From an uncultured Prevotellaceae bacterium (GTDB lineage Bacteria; Bacteroidota; Bacteroidia; Bacteroidales; Bacteroidaceae), in assembly GCA_946404865.1 (NCBI GenBank), contig CAMJFC010000006.1:20984-84983 (forward strand): a stretch of DNA of 64,000 bases. Reading direction: 5' to 3'. The translations under genes and the position numbers were made by a program. The notes below the pieces were generated by a model. That model was given only the letters and a program-made list of their open reading frames with translations, did not search any database and was not told where the DNA came from. Shown one piece after another: positions 16,818-24,793 of the stretch (positions are counted from its first letter, which is position 1; every line of letters starts with the position of its first letter).

Positions 16818-18275
16818 ATGAAGGCAAGATTTCTTATCGGGTTGGCCTTATTGGCATTGTTCACATTATCTGCCTGCGATGAGAACACACAAGATTTAGG
16901 GTCGTCATTGACCACCCGTGTGGACAAACTCAATGTTTCTAATCAAGTGTTTCAGGTAACATCCCGCTCGGTGGCAGCCGGTGAGGTTTGGTCGCGCAAC
17001 AATGTAGGTTATCTGGGGTGTCTGAAAGACCCGGAGACTGGTAGTTTTATCAAGAGTGGTTTCATGTCGCAATTTCATTTGCTCGACAATTTCCAGATGA
17101 TAGAAGAGTCGGACATTGTGAGCCGTGATGAGAATGGCGCCGTCGAAGCTGACTCTTGCGAGATTCGTTTGTTTTACGGCAATATGTATGGTGACTCGTT
17201 AGCCACCATGAAATTGACCGCCTACGAGTTGGACCATCCCATGACTGAGGACCAGAAATACAATACCAACTTTGACCCCATTTCTGAGGGTTATATCCGT
17301 ACGGACGGCATCCGCAAAGACGTTGCATACACCCTGATTAACTTTACGGACAACAACCGCACCGACAAAGATTATGGTAATAATATCTGTGTGAAATTGA
17401 ATGAGCCCTACACCGACAAGAACGGTGTGACCTATTCGAATTTCGGCACTTATCTCATGCGTTGTTACTATTATCACCCTGAATACTTCAAAAACTCCAT
17501 CACTTTCATGAAGAATGTGGTGCCAGGTTTTTATTTTGTCCATTCAGGTGGCATCGGTTCCATGGCTCAAGTGGTTTTCCCGCAGATTAACTTGTTCTAC
17601 CGCGTGCATTCGGCCGACACCATCGCCAACGCTTTTACAGTGTTCACGGGTTCAGAAGAAGTGCTTCAGACGTGTCACATCCAGAATGACCAATCCCTGA
17701 TTGACGACATGATAGCAGACAACAGCTGCACCTATCTGAAGACCCCTTCAGGCATTTACACCGAGTTGACCCTTCCTATTGACGAGATTTACTCTGGCCA
17801 TGACAATGATACCATCAACAGCGCCAAGCTGGTACTCAAGCGTTTGAACAACGACGTGCCCAGCCAATGGTCGCTTGGCATACCTTCACATGTGTTGATG
17901 GTAGCCTCAGACAGTCTGACCACCTTCTTCAACCAGCAGCAGTTAGCTGACAACAAAGAGACCTACATGGCCTCTTATTCCAGCAGTATCAATGGCTATA
18001 CGTTTAACAACATCAGCGGTTTAGTCAGTCATTTGGCACTCATCAAGAAGGCCGGTTTGGCAAGCAACCCGAATTGGGTATCAGAGCATCCGAACTGGAA
18101 TAAAGTTATCTTGGTGCCTATCACACCATCCTACCGTACCTATACGAATTATTACGGCTCATCGACGAGCACACTGACAGGCATCACTTACGACATGTCG
18201 CTCAGCAGTACCCGTTTGGTGGGTGGCAGCACGCCGATAGAGATGACGGTAATCTATAGTAAATTCAACGAGTAG
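16818..18275 (+). CDS. DUF4270 lipoprotein
   Basis: I start at ATG 16818 because the lipoprotein signal begins there (MKARFLIGLALLALFTLSAC, Cys20); the in-frame TTG at 16797 would lie inside the upstream gene. The mature 466-residue protein is beta-rich and matches the DUF4270 family of Bacteroidetes envelope lipoproteins (ENTQDLGSSLTTRVDKLNVS at the mature N-terminus; IYSKFNE at the end). The family's function is unknown. It lies 7 bases after the GT5-like gene and one base before the next small gene, so the three are probably co-transcribed. Confidence 0.85.
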   Translation: MKARFLIGLALLALFTLSACDENTQDLGSSLTTRVDKLNVSNQVFQVTSRSVAAGEVWSRNNVGYLGCLKDPETGSFIKSGFMSQFHLLDNFQMIEESDIVSRDENGAVEADSCEIRLFYGNMYGDSLATMKLTAYELDHPMTEDQKYNTNFDPISEGYIRTDGIRKDVAYTLINFTDNNRTDKDYGNNICVKLNEPYTDKNGVTYSNFGTYLMRCYYYHPEYFKNSITFMKNVVPGFYFVHSGGIGSMAQVVFPQINLFYRVHSADTIANAFTVFTGSEEVLQTCHIQNDQSLIDDMIADNSCTYLKTPSGIYTELTLPIDEIYSGHDNDTINSAKLVLKRLNNDVPSQWSLGIPSHVLMVASDSLTTFFNQQQLADNKETYMASYSSSINGYTFNNISGLVSHLALIKKAGLASNPNWVSEHPNWNKVILVPITPSYRTYTNYYGSSTSTLTGITYDMSLSSTRLVGGSTPIEMTVIYSKFNE

Positions 18276-18276
18276 G

Positions 18277-18414
18277 ATGGCAGATAATTATTTAGAACGC
18301 CATCGCGAGGACTATGAGATACGCAAGAAACGCTGGCTTGCGAAAGGTCATGGGGGCAGTAAGCGACCGTATCGCACACGCGAAATAGAGCGTCCCGAGG
18401 ACGAGTCGCTCTAA
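18277..18414 (+). CDS. Conserved 45-residue basic protein
   Basis: The ATG follows the DUF4270 stop after one base. The 45-residue product (MADNYLERHREDYEIRKKRW, then LAKGHGGSKRPYRTREIERPEDESL) is highly charged with no membrane segment. I recall similar short MADNYLE-type proteins in Bacteroidales, sometimes mislabelled dehydrogenase; that is memory, not a search. Tight coupling to DUF4270 supports translation. Function unknown; an RNA- or protein-binding adaptor is only a guess. Confidence 0.65.
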   Translation: MADNYLERHREDYEIRKKRWLAKGHGGSKRPYRTREIERPEDESL

Positions 18415-18467
18415 AGGGAAAAAGACGTGATGTCGTTGTCGTTACAAGAACAGGAGGACTGAGGTTT

Positions 18468-19043
18468 TCAGATGACGGTTCTCAATTGTATCACGCCGTC
18501 GTCGAGGCTGTCCACGATAGCCAGAGCCTCCACCCTGACGCCTTCCTTCTCGATAATCTCCCTACCCTTTTGGAAAGCCTTCTCGATGATGACCCCGACG
18601 CCGACGAGTTGCGCACCTGCCTGCCTGACCAAATCGATAATGCCCAAGGCTGCATTTCCGTAGGCGAGGAAATCGTCGATAAACAAGACATGGTCATCGG
18701 CCGTAAGAAAATCTTTGCTCACGACGACATCATACGACCTCTGTTTAGTGAAAGAAAAGACCTTAGCCGCCAAGATGTTTTTCATCGTTGACGGTTTTTT
18801 CTTTTTCACATAAACCACCGGCAGGCCGAGCAAAGCCCCAAGCATGATGGCAGGTGCGATGCCACTGGCCTCAATCGTCAAGATTTTATTGAAGCTGACA
18901 TCGGCAAACCGTTTTGAGAACTCCACCGCAATCGCTTTCATCAGATTGGGGTCGATTTGGTGGTTGATAAAACTATCCACCTTTAAAATGCCTCCCGGGA
19001 AACATTTCCCGTCGGCAAGTATCCGTTCACATAATTCTTTCAT
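18468..19043 (-). CDS. xpt: Xanthine phosphoribosyltransferase
   Basis: This 191-residue type I phosphoribosyltransferase salvages xanthine to XMP. The PRPP-binding loop is [14 protein letters not shown] (about 118-131); [21 protein letters not shown] and [12 protein letters not shown] are the substrate and pyrophosphate loops typical of Xpt and distinct from Apt. Length and the N-terminal [20 protein letters not shown] segment match B. subtilis Xpt. It stands alone on the minus strand. No purine riboswitch was seen in the short upstream region, which is filled by GAGGTGA-type repeats. Confidence 0.94.
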   Translation of the reverse strand: MKELCERILADGKCFPGGILKVDSFINHQIDPNLMKAIAVEFSKRFADVSFNKILTIEASGIAPAIMLGALLGLPVVYVKKKKPSTMKNILAAKVFSFTKQRSYDVVVSKDFLTADDHVLFIDDFLAYGNAALGIIDLVRQAGAQLVGVGVIIEKAFQKGREIIEKEGVRVEALAIVDSLDDGVIQLRTVI

Positions 19044-19059
19044 AGCGATAGGCTAATTG

Positions 19060-19160
19060 ATGAGGTGAGGGGTGATGGGTATGAGGTATGAGGTGAGAGG
19101 TGAGAGGTGATAGGTGAGAGGTGATAGGTGAGAGATATGAGGTATGGGGTGAGGGGCAGG
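19060..19160. repeat. Degenerate tandem GAGGTGA(T/G)AG repeat
   Basis: About ten imperfect copies of an 8-10-base purine-rich unit (GAGGTGAGAG, GTGATAG, TGAGGTATG) fill the gap between the glucosaminidase stop and the xpt start. It looks like slippage-expanded spacer DNA with no coding or hairpin content. Confidence 0.7.
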
Positions 19161-19171
19161 AAATCTGTTCG

Positions 19172-20095
19172 CTAATAAACGCGGAGACGGTCATTCACAT
19201 GCAATGTCGCATCAGGCGACATGCCGTTCAACTTGTAGAGATTCTTTAAGCGTATGCCGTATATCTGGGAAATCAAATACATGCTTTCACCCGGTTGCAC
19301 GATGTGAACATGTCCTTTGAACTCTTTGCTGGCGTGTTTCCTCTTTTTCTTCAGGTACACGATGTCACCCTCCCTCAGTTGGTCATGGCGGTCGCGCTCA
19401 TTGTATTTCGCCAGTTTTTTAGCCGAGATGCCAACCTCTTTCCCAATGCTCTGGAACGTATCCCCTTTTCTTGCTTTAAGATAATAGTTGTCGTTGTTTC
19501 GATAGATAGGATGCAGCACACCGCTTTGGTTGGCAGGTTTATCCTTTCCTGCTTTCTGAGCGATATACGGATCGTATGAAGAAGCCCTGTCGTATTGTGT
19601 CAGATTATAGGTCTCGATGATACCGATAAGCGTTTGCGCATAGGTTGGGCTGGTGGCATAGCCACAGCGTTTCAACCCGTTAGCCCATCCTATATAATCA
19701 GTGATTTTCAACTGAAAGAGCGACGCATATCTGCGATGCTGTGCCAGGAACAGAGAATGGTCTTCATAACTCTGCCGTGCATTATCATAAGCTCTGAAGC
19801 ACTCATTTTGGTAATCATCATCCTTGTGCATTGTCCGTCCTGTCCAGTCATGACATTTGATGCCGAAATGGTTGTTTCCTTTGACAGCCAATGAACTTCT
19901 CCCGGCTCCGCTCTCCAATAACCCTTGCGCAAGCGTGATGCTCGCCGGAATACAATATTTCAGCATCTGCTCGATGGCCAGCTCTTTATATTGGTCTATA
20001 TATCCCTGATAAACGGAGTTCCAGCGCGAGGTTTGCGCCCACGCTGACATCGCAGCCATCCATACAGAGGCAATGATAATGAATAGTTTTCTCAT
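19172..20095 (-). CDS. Secreted endo-beta-N-acetylglucosaminidase (GH73) with two LysM domains
   Basis: This 307-residue protein has a signal peptide (1-20, ending AWAQ) and a GH73 catalytic domain (about 29-165) with Glu in LAQGLLESGAGRSSLA as the likely catalytic acid, followed by GIKCHDW and FRAYDNARQSYEDHS. Two C-terminal LysM modules (about 208-252, ARKGDTFQSIGKEVGISAKK; about 262-306, VQPGESMYLISQIYGIRLKN) should bind glycan strands. The expected role is peptidoglycan cleavage in the periplasm during growth or division. A monocistronic unit on the minus strand. Confidence 0.93.
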   Translation of the reverse strand: MRKLFIIIASVWMAAMSAWAQTSRWNSVYQGYIDQYKELAIEQMLKYCIPASITLAQGLLESGAGRSSLAVKGNNHFGIKCHDWTGRTMHKDDDYQNECFRAYDNARQSYEDHSLFLAQHRRYASLFQLKITDYIGWANGLKRCGYATSPTYAQTLIGIIETYNLTQYDRASSYDPYIAQKAGKDKPANQSGVLHPIYRNNDNYYLKARKGDTFQSIGKEVGISAKKLAKYNERDRHDQLREGDIVYLKKKRKHASKEFKGHVHIVQPGESMYLISQIYGIRLKNLYKLNGMSPDATLHVNDRLRVY

Positions 20096-20182
20096 CCAAA
20101 TTCGTTTTTACGATGCAAAATTAGATAAAAAAATGCTGATGCGAGATAAAACTACAAAAAAAATAAAAACTTTGCCAATTAT

Positions 20183-20213
20183 TTTGTTTTGTCTTCGGCT
20201 TGCACTACTTTTG
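20183..20213 (+). promoter_or_regulatory. Upstream copy of the folK promoter
   Basis: TTTG (20183-20186), a 19-base spacer and TACTTTTG (20206-20213), a full match to the Bacteroidetes consensus, about 80 bases before the folK start. It duplicates the promoter at 20258-20288. Confidence 0.6.
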
Positions 20214-20257
20214 GAGAAAGCAGGCTGCGCCTCAACAAAAAAAACTTTTGTTTTTAT

Positions 20258-20288
20258 TTTGTTTTGTCTTCGGCTTGCACTACTTTTG
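20258..20288 (+). promoter_or_regulatory. Proximal folK promoter
   Basis: TTTG (20258-20261), a 19-base spacer and TACTTTTG (20281-20288), only 4 bases before ATG 20293. Transcripts from this copy would be nearly leaderless; the upstream copy would give a normal leader. Confidence 0.6.
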
Positions 20289-20292
20289 CAGC

Positions 20293-20667
20293 ATGAGGCA
20301 TAAAATCGTTATTGCATTGGGGAGCAATCACCGCCCCATGGTACACATCCGACAAGCCCGCGAAGGTCTGTCACAACTCATCAATATCGACCGTTTCAGT
20401 CGCAATCTATGGACCGAAGCTATCGGTATCATCTCGCCACGCTTTCTCAACTGCATGGCCATTGGCACAACGGAACTTTCTGAGAATGATCTATTACAGA
20501 CACTTAAGACATTGGAGCAGCAATGCGGCGACAGTCGTCTGGAACGGCAAGCCGGACGCGTGCATCTCGATGTCGATTTATTGCGCTATGATGATGAAGA
20601 TTATCATCCCAATGATTGGAAGCGGGGGTATATCATCACTCTATATCAAGAAATAACGGCATCATGA
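20293..20667 (+). CDS. folK: HPPK-like 6-hydroxymethyl-dihydropterin pyrophosphokinase
   Basis: This 124-residue protein resembles HPPK, which makes dihydropterin pyrophosphate for folate. ATG 20293 begins MRHKIVIALGSN, the usual HPPK start, just after a duplicated promoter; longer in-frame starts run through promoter DNA and are rejected. The Mg-binding pair is in GRVHLDVDLLRYDD (HPPK consensus DLDxLLY). ALGSNHRPMVHIRQAREGL and FLNCMAIGTT are the pterin and ATP regions. It is shorter than the E. coli enzyme (159) and lacks the usual C-terminal PHPR/R-rich end, so activity is likely but not certain. Confidence 0.75.
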   Translation: MRHKIVIALGSNHRPMVHIRQAREGLSQLINIDRFSRNLWTEAIGIISPRFLNCMAIGTTELSENDLLQTLKTLEQQCGDSRLERQAGRVHLDVDLLRYDDEDYHPNDWKRGYIITLYQEITAS

Positions 20668-20689
20668 GCGCGGCCGAGATCGGCCACGC
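20668..20689. repeat. CCGAGATCGG palindrome, intergenic copy
   Basis: GCGCGGCCGA-GA-TCGGCCACGC: ten-base arms with one mismatch around the GA centre, immediately after the folK stop. Same core as the copies inside the DUF2520 gene (7260-7330) and after ettA (52807-52822). Confidence 0.7.
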
Positions 20690-20788
20690 TGGGGAAAGCA
20701 GAAGGAAAACCATGCAGGGGAAGCATGAGGAATGGGTGAAGGAAGCAAGAGGAAAGCCACGCTGGAATTACATAATAATCACAACACG

Positions 20789-22036
20789 ATGAGACGAATC
20801 ATATTTGCTACGCTGAGCGTACTTTTGTTCAGTTTGAACGCTTTTGGGCAGTCGTTCGACGATTACTTCGTTGACGCCACATTGCGCTTAGACTATATCT
20901 TTTCCGGTGACGCCAATCATCAGGAAATCTCTGTGGACCAGTTGAACCGCGTGCCTCGCTGGTGGGGCAAGCGGCATCATCTGAGCGAGGTACCTGTTGA
21001 GGGCAACGGTCAAGTGATTGTCCGCGACCATCACAGTCACAATGTGATATACCGCCATTCTTTCTCCACACTGTTTCAGGAATGGCTGAGTTATGACGAA
21101 GCCCACCAGATACGCAAATCCTATGAGAATGTGTTTCTTGTCCCCATGCCCAAAGACACCGTAGATGTGAGCGTGGTGCTCTTCAACAACCGTCGTGAGA
21201 CGATGGCGGAATATACGCACACGGTCGTTCCCACCGACATTCTCATCCGCCATATCGGCGAGCATGACATCACCCCCTACGACGTCATCCAAAGCGCCAT
21301 CGACCCTAAGCACAGCATCCACATCGCCTATATCGCCGAGGGTTATACCGAAGAAGAGATGGACGTGTTTCTTCGTGATGCCCGGAGAGCGACCGAAGCC
21401 CTGTTCGCCCACGAGCCTTTCCGCCAATTCCGCGACCGTTTTGACATCATCGCAGTGAAGTCAGTGTCGCGGGAGAGCGGCACCTCCATCCCCTCAGAAG
21501 GGATTTGGAAAAACACGGTGCTCCACTCGCATTTTGACACCTTCTACTCCGACCGCTACCTGACCACCCTTCATTTGAAAGACCTTCATGACTGTCTGGC
21601 CGGAACGCCCTACGAGCACATCATCGTATTGGTCAACACCGATCAATATGGCGGAGGAGGCATCCTCAATTCCTACAACCTTTCAATGACACACAACCCT
21701 TATTTCCTTCCCGTTGTGGTACATGAGTTCGGACATAGTTTCGGCGGTTTAGGCGATGAATACGCATACGAATCTGAAGCGATACCGATGTATCCGCATG
21801 ACGTCGAGCCATGGGAGCCCAACCTGACCACCCTCGCCGACTTTCATGGCAAATGGGAAGACATGATAGACAAAGACTCCACCGTCGTGGGACTGTACGA
21901 AGGAGCGGGCTACAGTATGACAGGCGTCTATCGTCCGAGCAAGGATTGTCGTATGCGCACCAATGAGAACCCGACGTTCTGTCCGGTCTGCGAGCGTTCG
22001 TTGACCCGTCTGATTGATTTTTATACCGGAAAATGA
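20789..22036 (+). CDS. M64-family (IgA peptidase-like) secreted metallopeptidase
   Basis: I start at ATG 20789, where a signal peptide begins (MRRIIFATLSVLLFSLNAFG), and not at 20732, which adds a charged leader. The 415-residue protein has an N-terminal beta domain (about 20-135) and a C-terminal M64 zinc peptidase domain, with the motif HEFGHSFGGLGDEY near residue 312: two His zinc ligands, Glu general base and a distal Asp/Glu. Conserved Cys and CRMRTNENPTFCPVCER near the end are typical of M64. The family is named for IgA cleavage by Clostridium ramosum; the target here is unknown. The stop overlaps the next gene (ATGA). Confidence 0.88.
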   Translation: MRRIIFATLSVLLFSLNAFGQSFDDYFVDATLRLDYIFSGDANHQEISVDQLNRVPRWWGKRHHLSEVPVEGNGQVIVRDHHSHNVIYRHSFSTLFQEWLSYDEAHQIRKSYENVFLVPMPKDTVDVSVVLFNNRRETMAEYTHTVVPTDILIRHIGEHDITPYDVIQSAIDPKHSIHIAYIAEGYTEEEMDVFLRDARRATEALFAHEPFRQFRDRFDIIAVKSVSRESGTSIPSEGIWKNTVLHSHFDTFYSDRYLTTLHLKDLHDCLAGTPYEHIIVLVNTDQYGGGGILNSYNLSMTHNPYFLPVVVHEFGHSFGGLGDEYAYESEAIPMYPHDVEPWEPNLTTLADFHGKWEDMIDKDSTVVGLYEGAGYSMTGVYRPSKDCRMRTNENPTFCPVCERSLTRLIDFYTGK

Positions 22037-22635
22037 AAGCAGCACATCAAATCGCATCCGTCGTGGTGTGTTGGATGTTCAGCATTACCATGAATGCCCA
22101 GCCGAGCGACAGCGACCGTCTGGGTATGGCATTGGACTATTACTGCAGCGGAAAGATAGAAGAGGCATTGGTCATTTTCGAGCGTTTAGACCGCCAATAT
22201 CAGCTCAACCCCCGCTTTCACGCCTACATGGGTATGTGTTATTACCATGAGCGCATTTACGATCTGGCTTGCAAGTATTTTGATGAAGCCATCCCCCATT
22301 TGGGTGGTTTTTCCCCCATTGAGCGATTCTCCTATTATTATAGTGCCGGTGACAGCCACTTTCGTTTAGAAGAGTATGCTGCCGCTCTACCCTATTTCGA
22401 GCAAGCCCTGACCGTATGTCCGGAGCAGAGAAGAACAGACGTGCTGTCGTTGTTGGAATGGTGCCGCAAGATGACATCTCCAACGACAGATGCCATCACC
22501 GACGAATCGGAAACGGAGGGAAAAACTGCAGCAGAGGAAGATTCCATACCAGAGAAAGAACCTTCGGCAGAGGAAAAAACCGCAAAAGAAACGGTGGTGG
22601 AGTCAGAGTCCATGGAACCAACCGCACCACAGTGA
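22033..22635 (+). CDS. Secreted TPR protein coupled to the M64 peptidase
   Basis: This 200-residue protein has a signal peptide (to about residue 23, ITMNAQ). Three or so TPR helices follow (about 27-135; GKIEEALVIFERL, YDLACKYFDEAIPHL, EEYAAALPYFEQAL). A Glu/Thr/Ser-rich acidic tail (about 150-200) is probably disordered. The start overlaps the M64 stop by four bases (ATGA), giving translational coupling, so a periplasmic partner or chaperone of the peptidase is a reasonable inference. No enzymatic motif is seen. Confidence 0.75.
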   Translation: MKAAHQIASVVVCWMFSITMNAQPSDSDRLGMALDYYCSGKIEEALVIFERLDRQYQLNPRFHAYMGMCYYHERIYDLACKYFDEAIPHLGGFSPIERFSYYYSAGDSHFRLEEYAAALPYFEQALTVCPEQRRTDVLSLLEWCRKMTSPTTDAITDESETEGKTAAEEDSIPEKEPSAEEKTAKETVVESESMEPTAPQ

Positions 22636-22639
22636 GCCG

Positions 22640-23149
22640 TTACTGACGCATATCACTATCCAAGAAGCATAGCGGCATCAAGTCTTTGATTGAATTGATG
22701 ACATAAACGCCGTCGGTGCCATAGAGCAGAATGCGTATCGGTTTCTGGTAACGCTCCTCCACTTCTAAAATGACCTGTCTGCATGCGCCACAGGGAGATA
22801 CGGGGGTCGCCACCAATCCATGTTCATTTTTAGCAGCGATGGCCAGCATAGCCACTGCTTTTTGTGGGTATTGAGCTTGTGCGGCGAAGATGGCTGTTCT
22901 CTCAGCGCATAACCCCGACGGGAATGCCGCATTCTCCTGGTTTGCGCCGATGATGACCGACCCGTCGTCCAACAACACAGCCGCTCCGACGTGGAAATTA
23001 GAATAGATGGCGTATGAGTTGTCCGTTGCCATAATCGCCTTTTCCACGAGCATTCTCTCCGTCTCATTCAATTCATCTAACTGACAGAATTGGAATTGGA
23101 TTGTTAAGTCAATATTCTTCATAGGCTTATCGTTTTCATAACGTTTCAA
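22640..23149 (-). CDS. cdd: Cytidine deaminase
   Basis: This 169-residue zinc enzyme deaminates cytidine and deoxycytidine in pyrimidine salvage. Zinc and catalytic residues: Cys81-Ala-Glu83 (GLCAERTAIFAA) and PCGACRQ (Cys120, Cys123); substrate loop SNFHVGAAVLLDDG. The ATG at 23149 overlaps the upstream stop (ATGA); ATG 23122 (MKNIDLTIQF) aligns better with homologous N-termini and may be the true start. Probably co-transcribed with the beta-helix lipoprotein gene. Confidence 0.94.
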   Translation of the reverse strand: MKRYENDKPMKNIDLTIQFQFCQLDELNETERMLVEKAIMATDNSYAIYSNFHVGAAVLLDDGSVIIGANQENAAFPSGLCAERTAIFAAQAQYPQKAVAMLAIAAKNEHGLVATPVSPCGACRQVILEVEERYQKPIRILLYGTDGVYVINSIKDLMPLCFLDSDMRQ

Positions 23150-24585
23150 GGTTTTACATATTCATAGCATCCCATATCCGGTTCCTCATCCCTTCTCACT
23201 CCATTACGGTCATATTCCAAGAAATGACTTTTATCAGCCGCACCGATAGCCAAAGACTGTTCGCCCAATTTGAAATCATATCTCAAATTGTCAGTGTCTA
23301 AGTTGGCGAAATTCTTCACGCCTCCGTGAATCGTGTCGTCAGGAACCTCCCAGATGACCTCCTTGATCCGCTCCGCATCCTCGATTTGAGGTGTCCGCAG
23401 CAAGCAATGGTTAAAGAGGAACGTATAAGGCTCATCTTGGTTAGACTCGCCCATAATCACATCGTCTGCATATCCAGTGACAATGGTATTATAGCATTTG
23501 AAATCGTATAACGGGTAGTGATGGTCATTGAAATAATTACTGAACCGCAGTGCCACCCCTCTGTTGGCATCAAAAGGATAGAACTGGGCGATAGTGCATT
23601 GCATGATTTGCGCCACACCCCCGTGAATGGCCACGCAGTCGCCGAGCGTGTTCGTCACCTGACAGTTTTGTATATCCACCACAGCATTTTGCGATAATAC
23701 CCCCACCCCTTTACAATTATGCACAACAGAATTATACAGCGAGAGTTTTAGTCTGTCAACAGCCGAAGAGTCACAGACAATCGCATCAGAAGCGCTGTGA
23801 ATATCCGCATAGTTGATGACATTCTCGTAAGATTTCTCAAAGAAATGAATGCCTTTCCATTGTCCGCTCACGTTGTCATAAGGCAGGTAATCGAACATGT
23901 GGTCGATGCGGTCGCCCCTCAAGACGACATTATGCTCGACATCACCATTGACCATCAGTCGCCCATAAACATCGACACCCGCATCAGCATGGAAATAGAG
24001 TGTCGTGCCCGCTTCGATATTCAGTGTGGCCCCCTCCTTCACGGTAATGCCTCCGTAAACGATGATGGGACGGTCGCCTCCGATGGTTGTCGCCTCATCC
24101 ACAACCACATCCTTCATCATCACCGCATCCCACGTATAAGCGTTGAGGTTCACCTTCTGCTGTACCCCGCTTTCAAGCGTAAACACGAGGTTGTCCATAA
24201 TGCGCGTAGGTGCATCTTGATAATTCAGGGGTGATGTGAGTTCGACGAACACCCTGACGCTGTCTTTATTGCGGATTTCCAAATCATTGAGTTGGAACCC
24301 CGAGGCAGCACCGAGGAAAGAGCCATCGACATTGACCCTGAATCCCGTCTGATTACCGCTTTCGAGTCTGATATTGGAGCATCTGATGCCGCTTCCGGAT
24401 TTGTTATACACCCAGAAGCTTTTTGTAGCGGTGGGAACAGTAGAAAAGACCGTATCCAAAGCTATCGAATCCGCAGAAAAAGACAACAAATGAGAAGGCG
24501 ATGTCGTAAAAGAGTCATCGTCAGTACATGCAACCAGCAAAGCTAACGCCGCCGACAGCATGAGAATCCATCGCATTCGTTTCAT
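23146..24585 (-). CDS. Beta-helix-repeat lipoprotein
   Basis: This 479-residue protein has a lipoprotein signal (MKRMRWILMLSAALALLVAC, Cys20). An N-terminal beta-sandwich (about 25-165; SFSADSIALDTVFSTVPTAT) resembles choice-of-anchor or Ig-like modules. A right-handed parallel beta-helix (about 170-440) shows right-handed-helix repeats such as GGITVKEGATLNIEAGTTLY, GRLMVNGDVEHNVVLRG and VVDIQNCQVTNTLGDCVAIH. No pectate-lyase catalytic signature is evident, so a binding or structural surface role is more likely. It ends DMGCYEYVKP, the usual close of this Bacteroidetes family. Substrate unknown. Confidence 0.82.
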   Translation of the reverse strand: MKRMRWILMLSAALALLVACTDDDSFTTSPSHLLSFSADSIALDTVFSTVPTATKSFWVYNKSGSGIRCSNIRLESGNQTGFRVNVDGSFLGAASGFQLNDLEIRNKDSVRVFVELTSPLNYQDAPTRIMDNLVFTLESGVQQKVNLNAYTWDAVMMKDVVVDEATTIGGDRPIIVYGGITVKEGATLNIEAGTTLYFHADAGVDVYGRLMVNGDVEHNVVLRGDRIDHMFDYLPYDNVSGQWKGIHFFEKSYENVINYADIHSASDAIVCDSSAVDRLKLSLYNSVVHNCKGVGVLSQNAVVDIQNCQVTNTLGDCVAIHGGVAQIMQCTIAQFYPFDANRGVALRFSNYFNDHHYPLYDFKCYNTIVTGYADDVIMGESNQDEPYTFLFNHCLLRTPQIEDAERIKEVIWEVPDDTIHGGVKNFANLDTDNLRYDFKLGEQSLAIGAADKSHFLEYDRNGVRRDEEPDMGCYEYVKP

Positions 24586-24726
24586 TATCTATATAACGGC
24601 TACATCACCGGTTTATTGTATTTCACTGTGATTATCACAAAAACTGTTCAAATCATTTTGACATTCCCCAATTATCCCCTACCTTTGAGCTGTTGCCCGA
24701 AGATACTCACGAAAAACTGCAAAAAA

Positions 24727-24758
24727 ATTGCGTTTTTGCTCACTTTATCGTATCTTTG
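24727..24758 (+). promoter_or_regulatory. Promoter of the AEC transporter gene
   Basis: ATTG (24727-24730), a 20-base spacer and TATCTTTG (24751-24758), a full -7 match with a one-mismatch -33. The start codon is 35 bases downstream at 24794. Confidence 0.6.
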
Positions 24759-24793
24759 CACCCCGAAAAAGAGGTATCAGGCAATAAGAGACA

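Larger units (their letters stand above)
20179..20288 (+). repeat. 35-bp direct repeat carrying duplicate promoters
   Basis: The same 35 bases occur at 20179-20213 and 20254-20288, 75 bases apart. Each includes TCTTCGGCTTGCACTACTTT and a full -33/-7 pair. The intervening DNA is also partly alike (CAAAAAAAA, ACTTT), suggesting a 75-bp duplication that has since drifted. Confidence 0.85.

Noticed and set aside
18415..19171. Purine riboswitch upstream of xpt
   Set aside because: The upstream region is a GAGGTGA tandem repeat followed directly by the next gene; no aptamer-like three-way junction is visible.
20073..20303. 76-codon frame with a repeated ILFCLRLALLL segment
   Set aside because: The repeat is just the translated duplicated promoter; folK starts downstream at 20293.
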